DNA of 64,000 bases from Duganella sp. Leaf126 (GTDB lineage: Bacteria; Pseudomonadota; Gammaproteobacteria; Burkholderiales; Burkholderiaceae_D), in assembly GCF_001423125.1 (NCBI RefSeq), contig NZ_LMNW01000034.1:507-64506 (forward strand). The letters are read 5' to 3'. The position numbers and the translations under genes are program-made. Positions within the stretch are counted from its first letter, which is position 1, and every line of letters begins with the position of its first letter. Under the pieces are notes generated by a model. The model searched no databases and had not been told where the DNA came from. It saw only the letters and a program-made list of their open reading frames with translations. This document shows positions 9,068-18,387 of this stretch, in pieces.

Positions 9068-10456
9068 TTAGCGTGGAGCAGCCCCTTTGTTGCCAGGCGC
9101 GGCCTGCGCGCGGCCGAACAGGAAGCTGAAGCCGGTGGCAAATTTTGCCTGCGGGTCGGCGACCTTGCCATACGCATGGCAGGCCATGCAGCTGCGCTGG
9201 GCCGCATTTTGCGCCTGGGTGACCTGCATATAGGTCTCGATCACCGGGTTGAGCAGCTGCTGCGTATTGGGCGGGCCGGCCGGCGTCGTCAGCGACAGCG
9301 GCGCGTTCTGCGGCTTGGGCGGCGTAGCGGAATACGCACCACGTGGCCACTGTGTATTGATCAGCTTGTAATACTGCCAGGGCGCCTTGGCCGCGCCCGC
9401 GCCGATCAGGCCCTGCGCATACTTTGTCACCGCTGCCGCGTCGCTGTCGTCGGGCCAGACCTGCGTCACCTGGGTGACGGCCGGCACCTGCTTGCCGTTG
9501 ACCTTGACGGGGGTGTTGGACACGGCATTCGACGCAGGATTGTAGAAGCTGTAAGTGATTGCAGGCTGGGCCTGGTTGGCGAGCGGTGCGTTGTCCACCT
9601 GCGCGAAGGTCGCCCACAGGCCCGCACTATTGCCCTGCGTATCGGAACCGCCACCTGCAAACACGTGCAGCCCGACCAGGCCAACGGTCTGGACACTGCC
9701 CTTGCCGCCGGGCGGGATCACGTAGGCGCTGGTGGTGAAGAAGCGCCCGCTGCTGGTCTCGGCGCCAGACAGGATTTTCCAGGCCGCCTTGATCTCGAAC
9801 GAACCGACCGGCGGCGCGATCGCCCTGGTCGCTGCATAGGCGGACTGGGATTTCAGTTCGTACAGGCGGTTGCCGACGATGTAGTCGTACAGCGTCTTGT
9901 TCAGCGCGACCTCGTAGTACACGGGATTGGTCTTCTGGTCGTACAGCACCAGGCCGTCGACCTGCTCGAGGTCCTGCAGCCGGGCCTGCCGGTCGGTAAA
10001 CTTGACCACGTGACGCAACACGCGCAGCTTGCCGGAGCGAACTTGCGCTGCAACGGCAGGCGGGACATCGGCACCGACCGCCGCCTGGCCCCACGGCGCC
10101 GGCTGCTGCCCGTTCGGCAGGAAAACCTGGTCGGGCGAGATAAAGGTCTGCCACACCGTGGGCTGCGGCGCGCCGAACGGCGCCTGCTGGTCCGGCACGC
10201 CTGCCTGACCAGCCCTGGCCGGCCAGTTAAGGTAGAAAAAGTTCTGCCAACTATTGCAGGAAGCAATGCGATTGATGAAGCCGCCATTGCTGTCCGGTGG
10301 CGAGGCGGTGTGCGGCGCCAGCGTCAGCAAGTTCTGCTGAAGTTCACTCATGCACACGTTTGCCGGACCGGCACTGCCGGTCTGGGCCATGCACGGCATC
10401 ACGCACGCCGCGCCCAGCAAGGTACCGAGCGCCACCCGTAGATCATTTGCATTCAT
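9068..10456 (-). CDS. Secreted c-type cytochrome family protein
   Basis: 462 residues. The chosen ATG (10454-10456) has GGAGG 7 bases upstream and opens a Sec signal peptide (MNANDLRVALGTLLGAACVM...CMAQ), so the protein is exported. One heme-binding CXXCH motif, SCMACHAYG, lies near the C-terminus (about residue 428). The central region contains conserved-looking stretches (NSWQNFFYLNWPA, KFTDRQARLQDL, SFEIKAAWKIL, YKLINTQWPRGAYS), but no named domain was recognised. Proteins with this layout are annotated only as cytochrome c family. It is divergent from the peroxidase/cytochrome b561 pair, so the three may share a stress-responsive promoter region and an electron path. Confidence 0.8.
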   Translation of the reverse strand: MNANDLRVALGTLLGAACVMPCMAQTGSAGPANVCMSELQQNLLTLAPHTASPPDSNGGFINRIASCNSWQNFFYLNWPARAGQAGVPDQQAPFGAPQPTVWQTFISPDQVFLPNGQQPAPWGQAAVGADVPPAVAAQVRSGKLRVLRHVVKFTDRQARLQDLEQVDGLVLYDQKTNPVYYEVALNKTLYDYIVGNRLYELKSQSAYAATRAIAPPVGSFEIKAAWKILSGAETSSGRFFTTSAYVIPPGGKGSVQTVGLVGLHVFAGGGSDTQGNSAGLWATFAQVDNAPLANQAQPAITYSFYNPASNAVSNTPVKVNGKQVPAVTQVTQVWPDDSDAAAVTKYAQGLIGAGAAKAPWQYYKLINTQWPRGAYSATPPKPQNAPLSLTTPAGPPNTQQLLNPVIETYMQVTQAQNAAQRSCMACHAYGKVADPQAKFATGFSFLFGRAQAAPGNKGAAPR

Positions 10457-10668
10457 GCGACAGCCTCCGAGAGTAGGGGTAGGGGACAAAGACGTCCAGT
10501 CATGTTGACTCCAGGAACCTTAGCACGGTGAAATGCGACAGAAATGCGCACTCTGTCACAGCGCACACCACACTTGTCGAAATGCACAGCTTTTGCGGAA
10601 GCGTTATGATCGCGGTCAATCCGACTACACCCCGTCGTCAGCCATCGTTGCCAGGAGAGCCAACCGAC

Positions 10669-11751
10669 ATGTCCACCCCCAATCCGCGCCGCGGCTCCAT
10701 GCTGCTGCTGTTACCGATCGCCGCGATCGTCGCCGTGCTTGCCGCGCTGTTTGCGTGGGTCGGCGGCTGGTTCGGCAACCACCAGCTGACACCCCAGAAA
10801 ATGATGGATTTCGCCCAGGCGTCGGGCAAGCAGCAGCCCGGGTTCCGGCGTGCGCACAGCAAGGGCGTGTGCTTTGCCGGTACCTTTGCGGCCGCTCCCG
10901 GTGCAGCCACGCTGTCGAAGGCGCGCGCCTTCTCGCAGCCATCGATTCCCGTGATCGGCCGTTTCTCGGCGTCGTCCAACAACCCCTACACGCCCGACGG
11001 CGCCTCGCCGGTACGCGGCATGGCGGTGCAGCTGAAGACCAATGACGGCCAGGAATGGCGTATCGCGATGAACAGCTTCCCGTTTTTCGCCGCGTCCACG
11101 CCGCAGGCCTTCCAGGCCATGAACGAGGCGGGCAAGCCCGACCCGGCCACCGGCAAGCCCGATCCGGAAAAAATGAAAGCCTTGCTGGCCGCCCATCCCG
11201 AAATCGCCGCCTTCATGGCGTGGGCCAAGTCCGCGCCCAAGTCCGACAGCCTGGGCAACACCCGCTTCAATGGCGTCAACGCCTTCCGCCTGACCAATGC
11301 CCAGGGCGAGCAGCGCATGGTGCGCTGGTCGATGCGTCCGCGTCTGCCGGTCGTCGCCCTCACGCCCGAGCAGCTGAAGACGGCCGATCCCGATTTCCTG
11401 ATGAAGGACCTGGACCGGCGCCTGGCGAACGGTCCGCTGGTGTGGGACCTGGTGGCGCAGATCGCCGCACCGGGCGACCCGGTCACCGACCCGTCCAAGG
11501 CCTGGCCCGATTCGCGGCCCGAAGCGACGATCGGCACGCTGACCATGGTGCATGCCGAACCGCAGGCCACCGGTCCCTGCCGCGACCTCAATTTCGATCC
11601 GTTGATATTGCCTGATGGCATAGCGGGTAGCGACGATCCCGTGCTGCGCGCGCGCTCGGCCGCGTACTCGGTCTCGTTCAACCGTCGCGAGCGCGAAATC
11701 GCCGAAGGCAAGTCCGCCTATCCTGTCAACCCGCACGGGAGCGCCCGATGA
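10669..11751 (+). CDS. Catalase-related peroxidase (SrpA-like), membrane-anchored
   Basis: 360 residues from ATG 10669, preceded by CAGGAGAG. A single N-terminal membrane segment at about 11-31 (MLLLLPIAAIVAVLAALFAW) anchors it or directs export. The rest is the short catalase-like fold: GFRRAHSKGVCFAGTF near residue 65 carries the distal His, and VIGRFSASSNNPYTPD, RGMAVQLK, FNGVNAFRLTNAQGE, FLMKDLDRRL and FDPLILPDGIAGSDDPVLRARSAAYSVSFNRR follow the family order. Such catalase-related peroxidases use heme b and an organic or cytochrome reductant. The 3' end overlaps the cytochrome b561 gene by 4 bp (ATGA), so the two proteins are made together and b561 is the likely electron donor. Confidence 0.9.
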   Translation: MSTPNPRRGSMLLLLPIAAIVAVLAALFAWVGGWFGNHQLTPQKMMDFAQASGKQQPGFRRAHSKGVCFAGTFAAAPGAATLSKARAFSQPSIPVIGRFSASSNNPYTPDGASPVRGMAVQLKTNDGQEWRIAMNSFPFFAASTPQAFQAMNEAGKPDPATGKPDPEKMKALLAAHPEIAAFMAWAKSAPKSDSLGNTRFNGVNAFRLTNAQGEQRMVRWSMRPRLPVVALTPEQLKTADPDFLMKDLDRRLANGPLVWDLVAQIAAPGDPVTDPSKAWPDSRPEATIGTLTMVHAEPQATGPCRDLNFDPLILPDGIAGSDDPVLRARSAAYSVSFNRREREIAEGKSAYPVNPHGSAR

Positions 11752-12284
11752 ACCGTCCACGTCACTTCAATCTGCTCGCCCGCGTGCTGCACTGGTCGAT
11801 GGCGCTGGCCATCCTGGCGATGCTGTTCGTTGGCGCCGGCATGGTCGTCTCGCTGCAATACCGCGCGTCGCTGCTGGACCTGCACCGCCCGCTCGGCATC
11901 GCCATCCTGCTGCTGGCGATCGTGCGACTGGTCAATCGCCTGACCCGGCCCACGCCGCCACTGCCGGCCGATTTGCCGGCCATCCAGAAATTCGCGGCCC
12001 ATGCCTCGCACTGGCTGCTGTATGCGCTGATGCTGGCCATGCCGCTGATCGGCTGGGCCATGCTGTCGGCCGGCGGTTATCCGATTCCGCTGTTCGGCAG
12101 CGTGCACCTGCCAGCCATCCTGCCGCACAGCCCCGAGGTGTACGGCATGCTGCGTCCGCTGCACACGGTGCTGGCCTACGTGCTGTTCGCTACCATCCTG
12201 GCCCACCTCGGCGCGGCGCTGTTCCACGCCTGGGTGCGGCGTGACGCGGTATTCGGCCAGATGGCGCGCGGCGACGGCCAGTAG
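11748..12284 (+). CDS. Cytochrome b561
   Basis: 178 residues with four hydrophobic segments (about 15-35, 45-62, 85-105, 142-162). The heme-coordinating histidines expected of bacterial b561 are visible: LLARVLHWSMA (His15), LLDLHRPLGIAIL (His46), RPLHTVLAYVL and ATILAHLGAALFHAW. It is an inner-membrane di-heme protein that passes electrons from quinol or reductants to periplasmic partners. Its start overlaps the stop of the catalase-like peroxidase by 4 bp, a translational-coupling arrangement seen for SrpA/b561 pairs. It ends 12 bp from the convergent GGDEF/EAL gene. Confidence 0.92.
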   Translation: MNRPRHFNLLARVLHWSMALAILAMLFVGAGMVVSLQYRASLLDLHRPLGIAILLLAIVRLVNRLTRPTPPLPADLPAIQKFAAHASHWLLYALMLAMPLIGWAMLSAGGYPIPLFGSVHLPAILPHSPEVYGMLRPLHTVLAYVLFATILAHLGAALFHAWVRRDAVFGQMARGDGQ

Positions 12285-12296
12285 GCCGCCGTCGGC

Positions 12297-14936
12297 TCAG
12301 GCTGCCGGTCGCAGCAAATTCGACTGTGCGGCCAGCAGCGCCGAGACCTGGTCGGGGCGCGACGGGCGCGCGAACAGATAACCCTGCACCTGGTCGCAAC
12401 CGTTATTCTTCAGGAAGTCGAGCTGGGCCTGGGTTTCGACACCTTCCGCGATCACGCGCAGCGTCAGTTCGTGCGCCAGCGCGATGATGGCGCGGGCGAT
12501 GGCCTGGTCTTCGGGGTTGCCAGCCAGGTCGGCGACAAACGATTTGTCGAGCTTGAGCGTGGTAATCGGGAACGATTTGAGCGACGACAGGCTCGAATAG
12601 CCGGTGCCGAAGTCGTCGATCGACATCGACAGCCCCATCTGCTGCAACGCGCGCATGGTGGACACTGCCTTGTCGAGGTCGCGCATGATCAGGCTCTCGG
12701 TGATTTCCAGCTCCAGCAGGGCCGGCGTCAGGCCGCTGCGCTCGAGCGCTGCGGCGATATCGTGCAGCAGCGTGGCATCGTCGAACTGGCGCGCCGAGAC
12801 ATTGACCGACATCACCAGCGGCGGCAAGCCCATCTGCTGCCAGGCCGCGCTCTGGGCGCACGCCGTGTCCAGCACCCAGCGGCCGATATCGAGGATGATG
12901 CCGGTTTCCTCGGCCAGCGGAATGAACTCGGCCGGCGAGACGGCGCCGCGCGTCGGGTGCTGCCAGCGTACCAGCGCTTCCACGCCGAACAGGGCGCCGG
13001 TGCGGATATCGAATTTCGGCTGGTACACCACCTGCAACTGTTGCGTATCCACCGCCGCCCGCAGGCTTTCGACCAGCGCCAGTTTGTCTTCCGCGTGCGC
13101 ATGCATGGCTTCCGAATACAGCCGGCATTGGTTCTTGCCCGCGTTCTTGGCGCTGTACATGGCGACGTCGGCGCGGGTGAGCAGGGCGCCGGCGCTTGCG
13201 CCATGCTGCGGATAGACGGCCGTGCCGGTGCTGCAGCTAATGCGGATCGCGTGGCCGTCGACCTCGACCGCCTGGCGTACCGCTGCCGTCAGCTGGCCGA
13301 GCATGGCCAGGCACTGGTCGAGTTCGTCGTGCCGGGCCGGCATCACGATCACGAATTCGTCGCCGCCGAAACGCCCGAGGGTATCCTGGGCGCGCAGGTA
13401 GCTCAGCATGCGCGCGGCGATGGCCGACAGCACGGCGTCGCCGGCGCCGTGTCCGAGGCCGTCGTTGATCATCTTGAAATCGTCGAAGTCGATGAACGAT
13501 ACCAGCACCAGGTCGCCGCGTTGGCCGGCCGCGGCCTCGGCCACTGCCGCCTCCAGCCGCGCCTGCAGCAGCGCGCGGTTGGGCAAGCCGGTCAGGGCGT
13601 CGTGCTGGGCCATGTGCAGGATTTTTGCTTCGGCCGCCTTGCGCTCGCTGACATCGCGCACGATCGCGACCACGCCGCCTTCCACTCCCACCAGCTGCTC
13701 ATGGAACCACTCGCCCCGGAAGCGGGCCACCGTGTTCCTGATCTCCCGTTCGTGCACGCCGCCCTGCGTGGCCGCGCGCACCAGCTTGTCGAACACGCCG
13801 TTGTCCATCGTCTCCGGCAGCACGCCGAGCAGCAGGGCGTTGTGCAGTGCGTGCCGGCTGGCGCCGGTCATGAACTCGGCCTGGCGGTTGGCTGCGGCGA
13901 TGCGGAAGTCGACGATGGTGTTGGTCTGGTCGTACACGCTGTGGAACACGAAGAACGCATCCTGGTTGCTCTCGGAGGCCGCTTCGTAGGTTTGCTGGGC
14001 CATGCGGATGCTGCGCCGGGTCTTTGCGCCCTGGCGGTTCCAGCCCCAGAACGCGGCGGCCACGGCCAGCACGGCCAGCGACGCCCCGGCCGCCTGCCAC
14101 AGGTGGGCGCGGCGGCGCGCCGCGAAGCCGCTCATCTGCTCGGCCTTGCCGAGACCGGCCGTGGCGGACAGGTGCACGCGGCCGATGCGGTGCACGGCCG
14201 TGTAGCGCTCGACGCCGTCGCCCATCGCGGCCAGCGATGTGTTGTCGCCGATCCGCAGCGCCAGGATGGTGCCGTCTTCGCCCGACAGCGCCAGCATGCC
14301 GTCGCGGCCCAGGCGCGACAGCTCGTAGCTGCTGGTGAAATACCCGGCATCGACGGTCAGCATGGCAACGCCGGCGAAATGGCCGGCGCTGTCGGTCAGG
14401 CGCTTGGTAAAGCGCACCGAGGCGGGGCGCTGTCCGCCGTCGTGGATGGCGCCGACCATGACCCGGTCCGACGGGTCGGCGCGGTGCCGCAGGAAAAATG
14501 GCTGCGCCGCCAGCGACGTCAGCGCTGCTGGCGCCACCGCTGACGGGTAGGTATCGACCAGGCGGCCGTCGCTGTCGATGACGCTGACGGCAAACACGAT
14601 GGCTGGCGGCAGCAGGTCTTCGTTACGCATCGCCTCCAGGGCGTTGGCGGTGCCGTTGACCCGCACCGCATAGTTGACCGTCTTGAGGGTTTGTTCGATG
14701 CCGCCGACATTGCGCGCAATTTGCGCCTCGTAGGTGTCGACCAGGTCGGCCAGCGACGCCTGCACCGCGCGCACGGTAGTGTCGCGTTCGATATTGATGA
14801 AGTGCCAGGTCGCGCCCCAGATCGCCAGCAGCAGCGCCACCGTCAACAGCGGCAGCGGCAGGCCGGACCAGAACCGCCACTCGGTGCGCTGGCCCAGCAG
14901 CTCGAGGCTGGCGTTGCCTACCTTCATCGTTGGCAT
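12297..14936 (-). CDS. Membrane GGDEF/EAL protein with periplasmic Cache-type sensor and PAS domain
   Basis: 879 residues. The first membrane segment is at about 26-45 and the second at about 283-302. The roughly 240-residue periplasmic loop between them reads as a double-Cache sensor (RDTTVRAVQASLADLVDTYE, VDTYPSAVAP, FAGVAMLTVDAGYF). A PAS domain covers about 320-435. The GGDEF domain keeps the active site GRFGGDEF and the inhibitory I-site RAQD just before it. The EAL domain keeps EALVRW, NVSARQ, EITES, IDDFGTG, KLDKSF and AEGVET, so both c-di-GMP synthesis and breakdown are possible from sequence. It starts 1 bp after the small binding-protein gene and is the last gene of a unit with that gene and a porin, which suggests it senses a ligand they handle. 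Confidence 0.93.
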   Translation of the reverse strand: MPTMKVGNASLELLGQRTEWRFWSGLPLPLLTVALLLAIWGATWHFINIERDTTVRAVQASLADLVDTYEAQIARNVGGIEQTLKTVNYAVRVNGTANALEAMRNEDLLPPAIVFAVSVIDSDGRLVDTYPSAVAPAALTSLAAQPFFLRHRADPSDRVMVGAIHDGGQRPASVRFTKRLTDSAGHFAGVAMLTVDAGYFTSSYELSRLGRDGMLALSGEDGTILALRIGDNTSLAAMGDGVERYTAVHRIGRVHLSATAGLGKAEQMSGFAARRRAHLWQAAGASLAVLAVAAAFWGWNRQGAKTRRSIRMAQQTYEAASESNQDAFFVFHSVYDQTNTIVDFRIAAANRQAEFMTGASRHALHNALLLGVLPETMDNGVFDKLVRAATQGGVHEREIRNTVARFRGEWFHEQLVGVEGGVVAIVRDVSERKAAEAKILHMAQHDALTGLPNRALLQARLEAAVAEAAAGQRGDLVLVSFIDFDDFKMINDGLGHGAGDAVLSAIAARMLSYLRAQDTLGRFGGDEFVIVMPARHDELDQCLAMLGQLTAAVRQAVEVDGHAIRISCSTGTAVYPQHGASAGALLTRADVAMYSAKNAGKNQCRLYSEAMHAHAEDKLALVESLRAAVDTQQLQVVYQPKFDIRTGALFGVEALVRWQHPTRGAVSPAEFIPLAEETGIILDIGRWVLDTACAQSAAWQQMGLPPLVMSVNVSARQFDDATLLHDIAAALERSGLTPALLELEITESLIMRDLDKAVSTMRALQQMGLSMSIDDFGTGYSSLSSLKSFPITTLKLDKSFVADLAGNPEDQAIARAIIALAHELTLRVIAEGVETQAQLDFLKNNGCDQVQGYLFARPSRPDQVSALLAAQSNLLRPAA

Positions 14937-14937
14937 C

Positions 14938-15393
14938 TTATTTTCCTACCGTCAGAACGACCTGGACGCTGTCGTCCAGCGCAGCGCTGTCGATGTAGCC
15001 GATCAGCGTCGGGTTGGCGGCCACCAGGCGCCGCATCGCGGCACTGCTGGCCATTTCGCGCGGCGGCAGGCCACGCCCGGTGAACACCATCTTGGTCCAG
15101 TAGGCGCGCACCAGCGCCGGCGACATGGCGCTGACCTTGCTGTAAAAGTGCTCGCGCAGCGGCGAGTCGATCGACAGGTCGAGCGGCATCACGCTGTCGC
15201 CGTTGGGGAAGCGCTCGGTTTGCGCGAGGAAAATATCGGACACCTGGCTGGCGCTCAGCTGCAGCGGCGGGCGCTTGGCCGAGACGATGACCACCAGTTC
15301 GGCTGCCGCATCGGCGCAGGTGAAGGTGATGGCCAGCGCCAGCGCGGCCAGGCATGCTTGCAGAGACGGAAAAGACCGTTGACGGAGTTTCAT
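14938..15393 (-). CDS. Small periplasmic phosphate-binding-like (PstS-like) protein
   Basis: 151 residues with a signal peptide (about 1-30, ending ADAAAE). The mature part, VVIVSAKRPPLQLSASQVSDIFL, FPNGDSVMPLDL, REHFYSKV, YWTKMVFTGRGLPP and NPTLIGYIDSAALDDSVQVVL, follows the pattern of the short PBP-like proteins annotated as phosphate ABC transporter substrate-binding. It is half the length of true PstS (about 320 residues) and has no pstCAB genes nearby. It lies between a porin and a Cache/GGDEF/EAL protein, 10 and 1 bp from them, so it is more likely a sensory binding protein than a transporter part. The ligand is not known. Confidence 0.8.
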   Translation of the reverse strand: MKLRQRSFPSLQACLAALALAITFTCADAAAELVVIVSAKRPPLQLSASQVSDIFLAQTERFPNGDSVMPLDLSIDSPLREHFYSKVSAMSPALVRAYWTKMVFTGRGLPPREMASSAAMRRLVAANPTLIGYIDSAALDDSVQVVLTVGK

Positions 15394-15403
15394 GTCGCCG
15401 TCC

Positions 15404-16666
15404 TCAGAAAACGAAGTCGAGCATCGCGCTCACCACGTGCACCGGGTCGGCGGTCCGGAAACCCGGTTGCACATTGATCAGCGAGCCATTGCTCTGGCCT
15501 TCAGGGCGCAGGCGGTCGTACTGGACTTTCAGGCTGTAATCGCGCGCGACATCCCAGCGCACGCCGGCGCTGACCGTGTGCTGGACGGTGATCGTGCGCA
15601 GCAAGCCGTTCAGTTCCGCGTTCAGGCCGCTCGCGAGCGGCGCCAGCGCGGCCGGGTAGGACGACACCGGCAAGCCCGGGTCGGACAAGGCCTGGTGCGA
15701 GCGTGCGCCGGAATAGGTGACGTACGGGGTGAACGCCCGCCAGCGGTAGCCGCTGCTCAGGTAGTACACCGATTTGTTGCCGAGGTAGGAGCGCGTGTTG
15801 AGGCGCCCGGTTTCACCCATCAGGAACCAGGAGCCGGGATCGTAGGTAAACCCGATCGCCGCCACCGAGGTGCGGGTGGCGGCCACGTCGTAGCGGTGCG
15901 CCAGCGCCGTACCGGGAGCGCCGAACTGGCTGAAGGCATCGAACAGCGGCTTGGCGATATCGACCGTCAGCGCAGCAGTCATTACGCTGGCGCGCACGGT
16001 CAGGTTATTCGTGGTAGTGGTATTGGACACGCCGACCAGCTGGCGGGCAGTGGCGTGCGAACCGTTGCCCGTGCGCACCTGGGTGCGGCCGAACGAACCC
16101 TGGCTGACATTCTTGACGCCGCCTGCGCGCCAGCTGTAGCTGACATCGACGCCGTCGCTGTTGGAGATCGGCAGTCCGCCATAGACCTCGATCGGCGGGC
16201 GTACCCAGGGCAGCGCGTAGCTGGCCTTGCGATAATCGCCGAGCAAAAATATCGGCAGCGCGGTGCGGCCGATCCTGACGCTGAGCTCGGGCGAGATCCG
16301 GTAGCGCAGGTTGGCCCATTCCACCTTGGGCACGAAGTCGTTATCGAGGTTGCGTTCGGAAATCACCTGCAGCACGGCCGACCAGTCCGCGCCCGATTCG
16401 TAGTTGACCTGGCCGGCCAGCCGGCTGTCGACGTCGTAACTGTAGCGTTTGGTGTAACCGGCGCGGCCGGGGTTGATGACGTTCGATGAAAAATCCGACT
16501 GCCGGTCGCTGGAGTGGACGACGCCGGCGCTGCCATAGCCGGCGAAGCTCCAGTGCTGGCCGGGCATGTCGTCGGCCGCCTGGGCGGCGGCGCCGGCGGC
16601 GTGGGCGCCCGCCAGCAGCGTGGCGAGGCGCAACAGTCGAATCAGAGAGGGTGGGTGGCTGGCCAT
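15404..16666 (-). CDS. Outer-membrane porin-like beta-barrel protein
   Basis: About 420 residues from the ATG at 16664-16666; an in-frame ATG at 16678 is equally possible, and neither has a strong ribosome-binding site. A signal peptide is visible (LIRLLRLATLLAGAH...AQAAD). The mature chain has alternating amphipathic beta-strands and ends in aromatic Phe (MLDFVF), the usual outer-membrane barrel signature. Stretches such as WANLRYRISPELSVRIGRT, SNSDGVDVSYSW and YSLKVQYDRLRPEGQ resemble barrel proteins found upstream of PstS-like/GGDEF modules. It lies 55 bp after the halogenase and 10 bp before the PstS-like gene. The substrate cannot be read from sequence. Confidence 0.8.
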   Translation of the reverse strand: MASHPPSLIRLLRLATLLAGAHAAGAAAQAADDMPGQHWSFAGYGSAGVVHSSDRQSDFSSNVINPGRAGYTKRYSYDVDSRLAGQVNYESGADWSAVLQVISERNLDNDFVPKVEWANLRYRISPELSVRIGRTALPIFLLGDYRKASYALPWVRPPIEVYGGLPISNSDGVDVSYSWRAGGVKNVSQGSFGRTQVRTGNGSHATARQLVGVSNTTTTNNLTVRASVMTAALTVDIAKPLFDAFSQFGAPGTALAHRYDVAATRTSVAAIGFTYDPGSWFLMGETGRLNTRSYLGNKSVYYLSSGYRWRAFTPYVTYSGARSHQALSDPGLPVSSYPAALAPLASGLNAELNGLLRTITVQHTVSAGVRWDVARDYSLKVQYDRLRPEGQSNGSLINVQPGFRTADPVHVVSAMLDFVF

Positions 16667-16721
16667 GATTTGATGCATTTTTGCAATAACTATTGTCTTG
16701 CATTCTAGCATCGGTTTGCGC

Positions 16722-18218
16722 CTAGGGTGTGTCCGATTGGAAATGTCGCTCGACATACGCCTGGTGACCGGGCAGCTTGGCAACCGTGTCGCCGATGCCG
16801 GTGCGGATGTCCGCGAGGAAGGCGGCCAGCTCGGTTGCGCCCATGACGTCGGCGGTGGGGTGGTGGGCGCAGGGCATCAGGCCCTGGCCCAGCATCACCT
16901 GCACCCACGAGTTTTCTGAAAATAGCTCGTTTTGGTGGCGGAATACCTGGCCGGCGCCGCCGAACAGGTCGATCCGGTGCTGGAGTGCGTCGGGCACGGC
17001 CATGTCGCGGGCCGCGCGCCAGTAGGGCGTGTCGTCGCGCTCGGTCACCTTGTAGTGGAGGATGATGAAATCGCGGATGGTGCGGATGTCCTCGGCGGCC
17101 TGGCTGTTGAATTCCTCTACCATGGCCGGCCGGATGCCGGCGCCGGGGAACAGTTGCAGCAGGCGCACGATGGTGCGCTGGATCAGGTGGATGCTGGTCG
17201 ATTCGATCGGTTCCAGGAAGCCGGACGCCAGCCCCAGGCCGATCACGTTGCCGGCCCACACCTGGCGCCGCTGGCCCGGGGTGAAGCGGATCACGCGCGG
17301 TTCGGTCAGCACCTCGCCCTCGAGATTGGCCAGCAGCGCCGCGCGCGCTGTGGCGTCGTCGGCATAGCGGCTGGCATAGACGATGCCGTTGCCGGTGCGG
17401 TGCTGGAGCGGGATGCGCCATTGCCAGCCCCAGTCGTGGGCGATGGCGCGCGTGTACGGCACGGCCGGGCCGACCGACGCGGTCTGGACGGCGATGGCGC
17501 TGTCGTTGAACAGCCACTGCGACCAGTCGTCGTACGGCACGCCCATGGTCTGCCCCAGCAGCAGCGAGCGGAAACCCGTGCAGTCGAGGAACAGGTCGGC
17601 TTCGAGCCGGCGCCCCGAATCGAGCGCCAGCGCGGCCACGTCGCCGCTGGCCGGATCGCGCTCGACCGCGGCGATCTTGCCTTCGACCCGTTCGATGCCG
17701 AAGTGCTCGGCATAACGGCGCAGATAGCGCGCGTAGCGCCCGGCGTCGAGATGGTAGGCATACACGAGGCCGTCGTCGGGCAGGTGGCCGAAGCGCAGCG
17801 CCCGCGCCGCTTGATGTTCGAGGCTGTAATCGCCATAGTCGCCGGCAACGCCGGCTGCGCGGCCCTTGTGCCAGAAATGGTGGAAGCCGGCCGTCCAGTG
17901 ATCGGTGCCGGTGGCGCCGAATGCATGCATATAGTGCTGGCCGCGTGCGCGCCAGTGCTCGAAGCTGATGCCGAGCTTGAAGGTGGCCGAGGTGGCCTTC
18001 ATGAAGGCGCGCTCGTCGATATCGATCAGCCGGTGGAATTGCGCCAGGCTGGGGATGGTGGCCTCGCCGACGCCCACGGTGCCGATGTCGTCGGACTCGA
18101 CCAGCGTGATGTCGAGCACCTTGCCCAGGGTGCGGGTGAGGGCGGCGGCGGCCATCCAGCCGGCGGTGCCGCCGCCGGCGATGACGACCCGGCGTACCGG
18201 GCGCAGTGATTGTGACAT
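16722..18218 (-). CDS. Flavin-dependent tryptophan-halogenase-family protein
   Basis: 498 residues from ATG 18216-18218, preceded by AGAGAGGA. It has the FAD-binding GGGTAGW near the N-terminus (residues 15-21), GVGEATIPS, the catalytic-type Lys in ATFKLGISFEHW (K81), and the halogenase-defining WxWxIP motif (WQWRIPLQHR). LEPIESTSIHLIQ contains the Glu expected to assist chlorination. These enzymes use FADH2, oxygen and halide to halogenate indoles or other aromatics. No tryptophan-derived biosynthetic genes or flavin reductase are adjacent; the next gene is a porin. Many such genes in Oxalobacteraceae and Caulobacter relatives have no known substrate. Confidence 0.9.
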   Translation of the reverse strand: MSQSLRPVRRVVIAGGGTAGWMAAAALTRTLGKVLDITLVESDDIGTVGVGEATIPSLAQFHRLIDIDERAFMKATSATFKLGISFEHWRARGQHYMHAFGATGTDHWTAGFHHFWHKGRAAGVAGDYGDYSLEHQAARALRFGHLPDDGLVYAYHLDAGRYARYLRRYAEHFGIERVEGKIAAVERDPASGDVAALALDSGRRLEADLFLDCTGFRSLLLGQTMGVPYDDWSQWLFNDSAIAVQTASVGPAVPYTRAIAHDWGWQWRIPLQHRTGNGIVYASRYADDATARAALLANLEGEVLTEPRVIRFTPGQRRQVWAGNVIGLGLASGFLEPIESTSIHLIQRTIVRLLQLFPGAGIRPAMVEEFNSQAAEDIRTIRDFIILHYKVTERDDTPYWRAARDMAVPDALQHRIDLFGGAGQVFRHQNELFSENSWVQVMLGQGLMPCAHHPTADVMGATELAAFLADIRTGIGDTVAKLPGHQAYVERHFQSDTP

Positions 18219-18387
18219 GTCTCGGAATCCTCTCTGCGTGGAGATGGTTGTTATCGTGATGGCAAGCCGGATTCTACACGCAGCATTGCACGGCGTCAGC
18301 ATCGCCGTCCGCCCCGCGATCGCCCGGCCAGTGCGCAGGCACGTTACATGTTAGAAAGCCGACGTGTAATCGTGACAAGCCGTGGTA

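Noticed and set aside
12471-14543. 690-codon plus-strand frame across the GGDEF/EAL gene
   Set aside because: Shadow of the real gene on the minus strand; no known motif, and His/Gly/Gln-rich composition.
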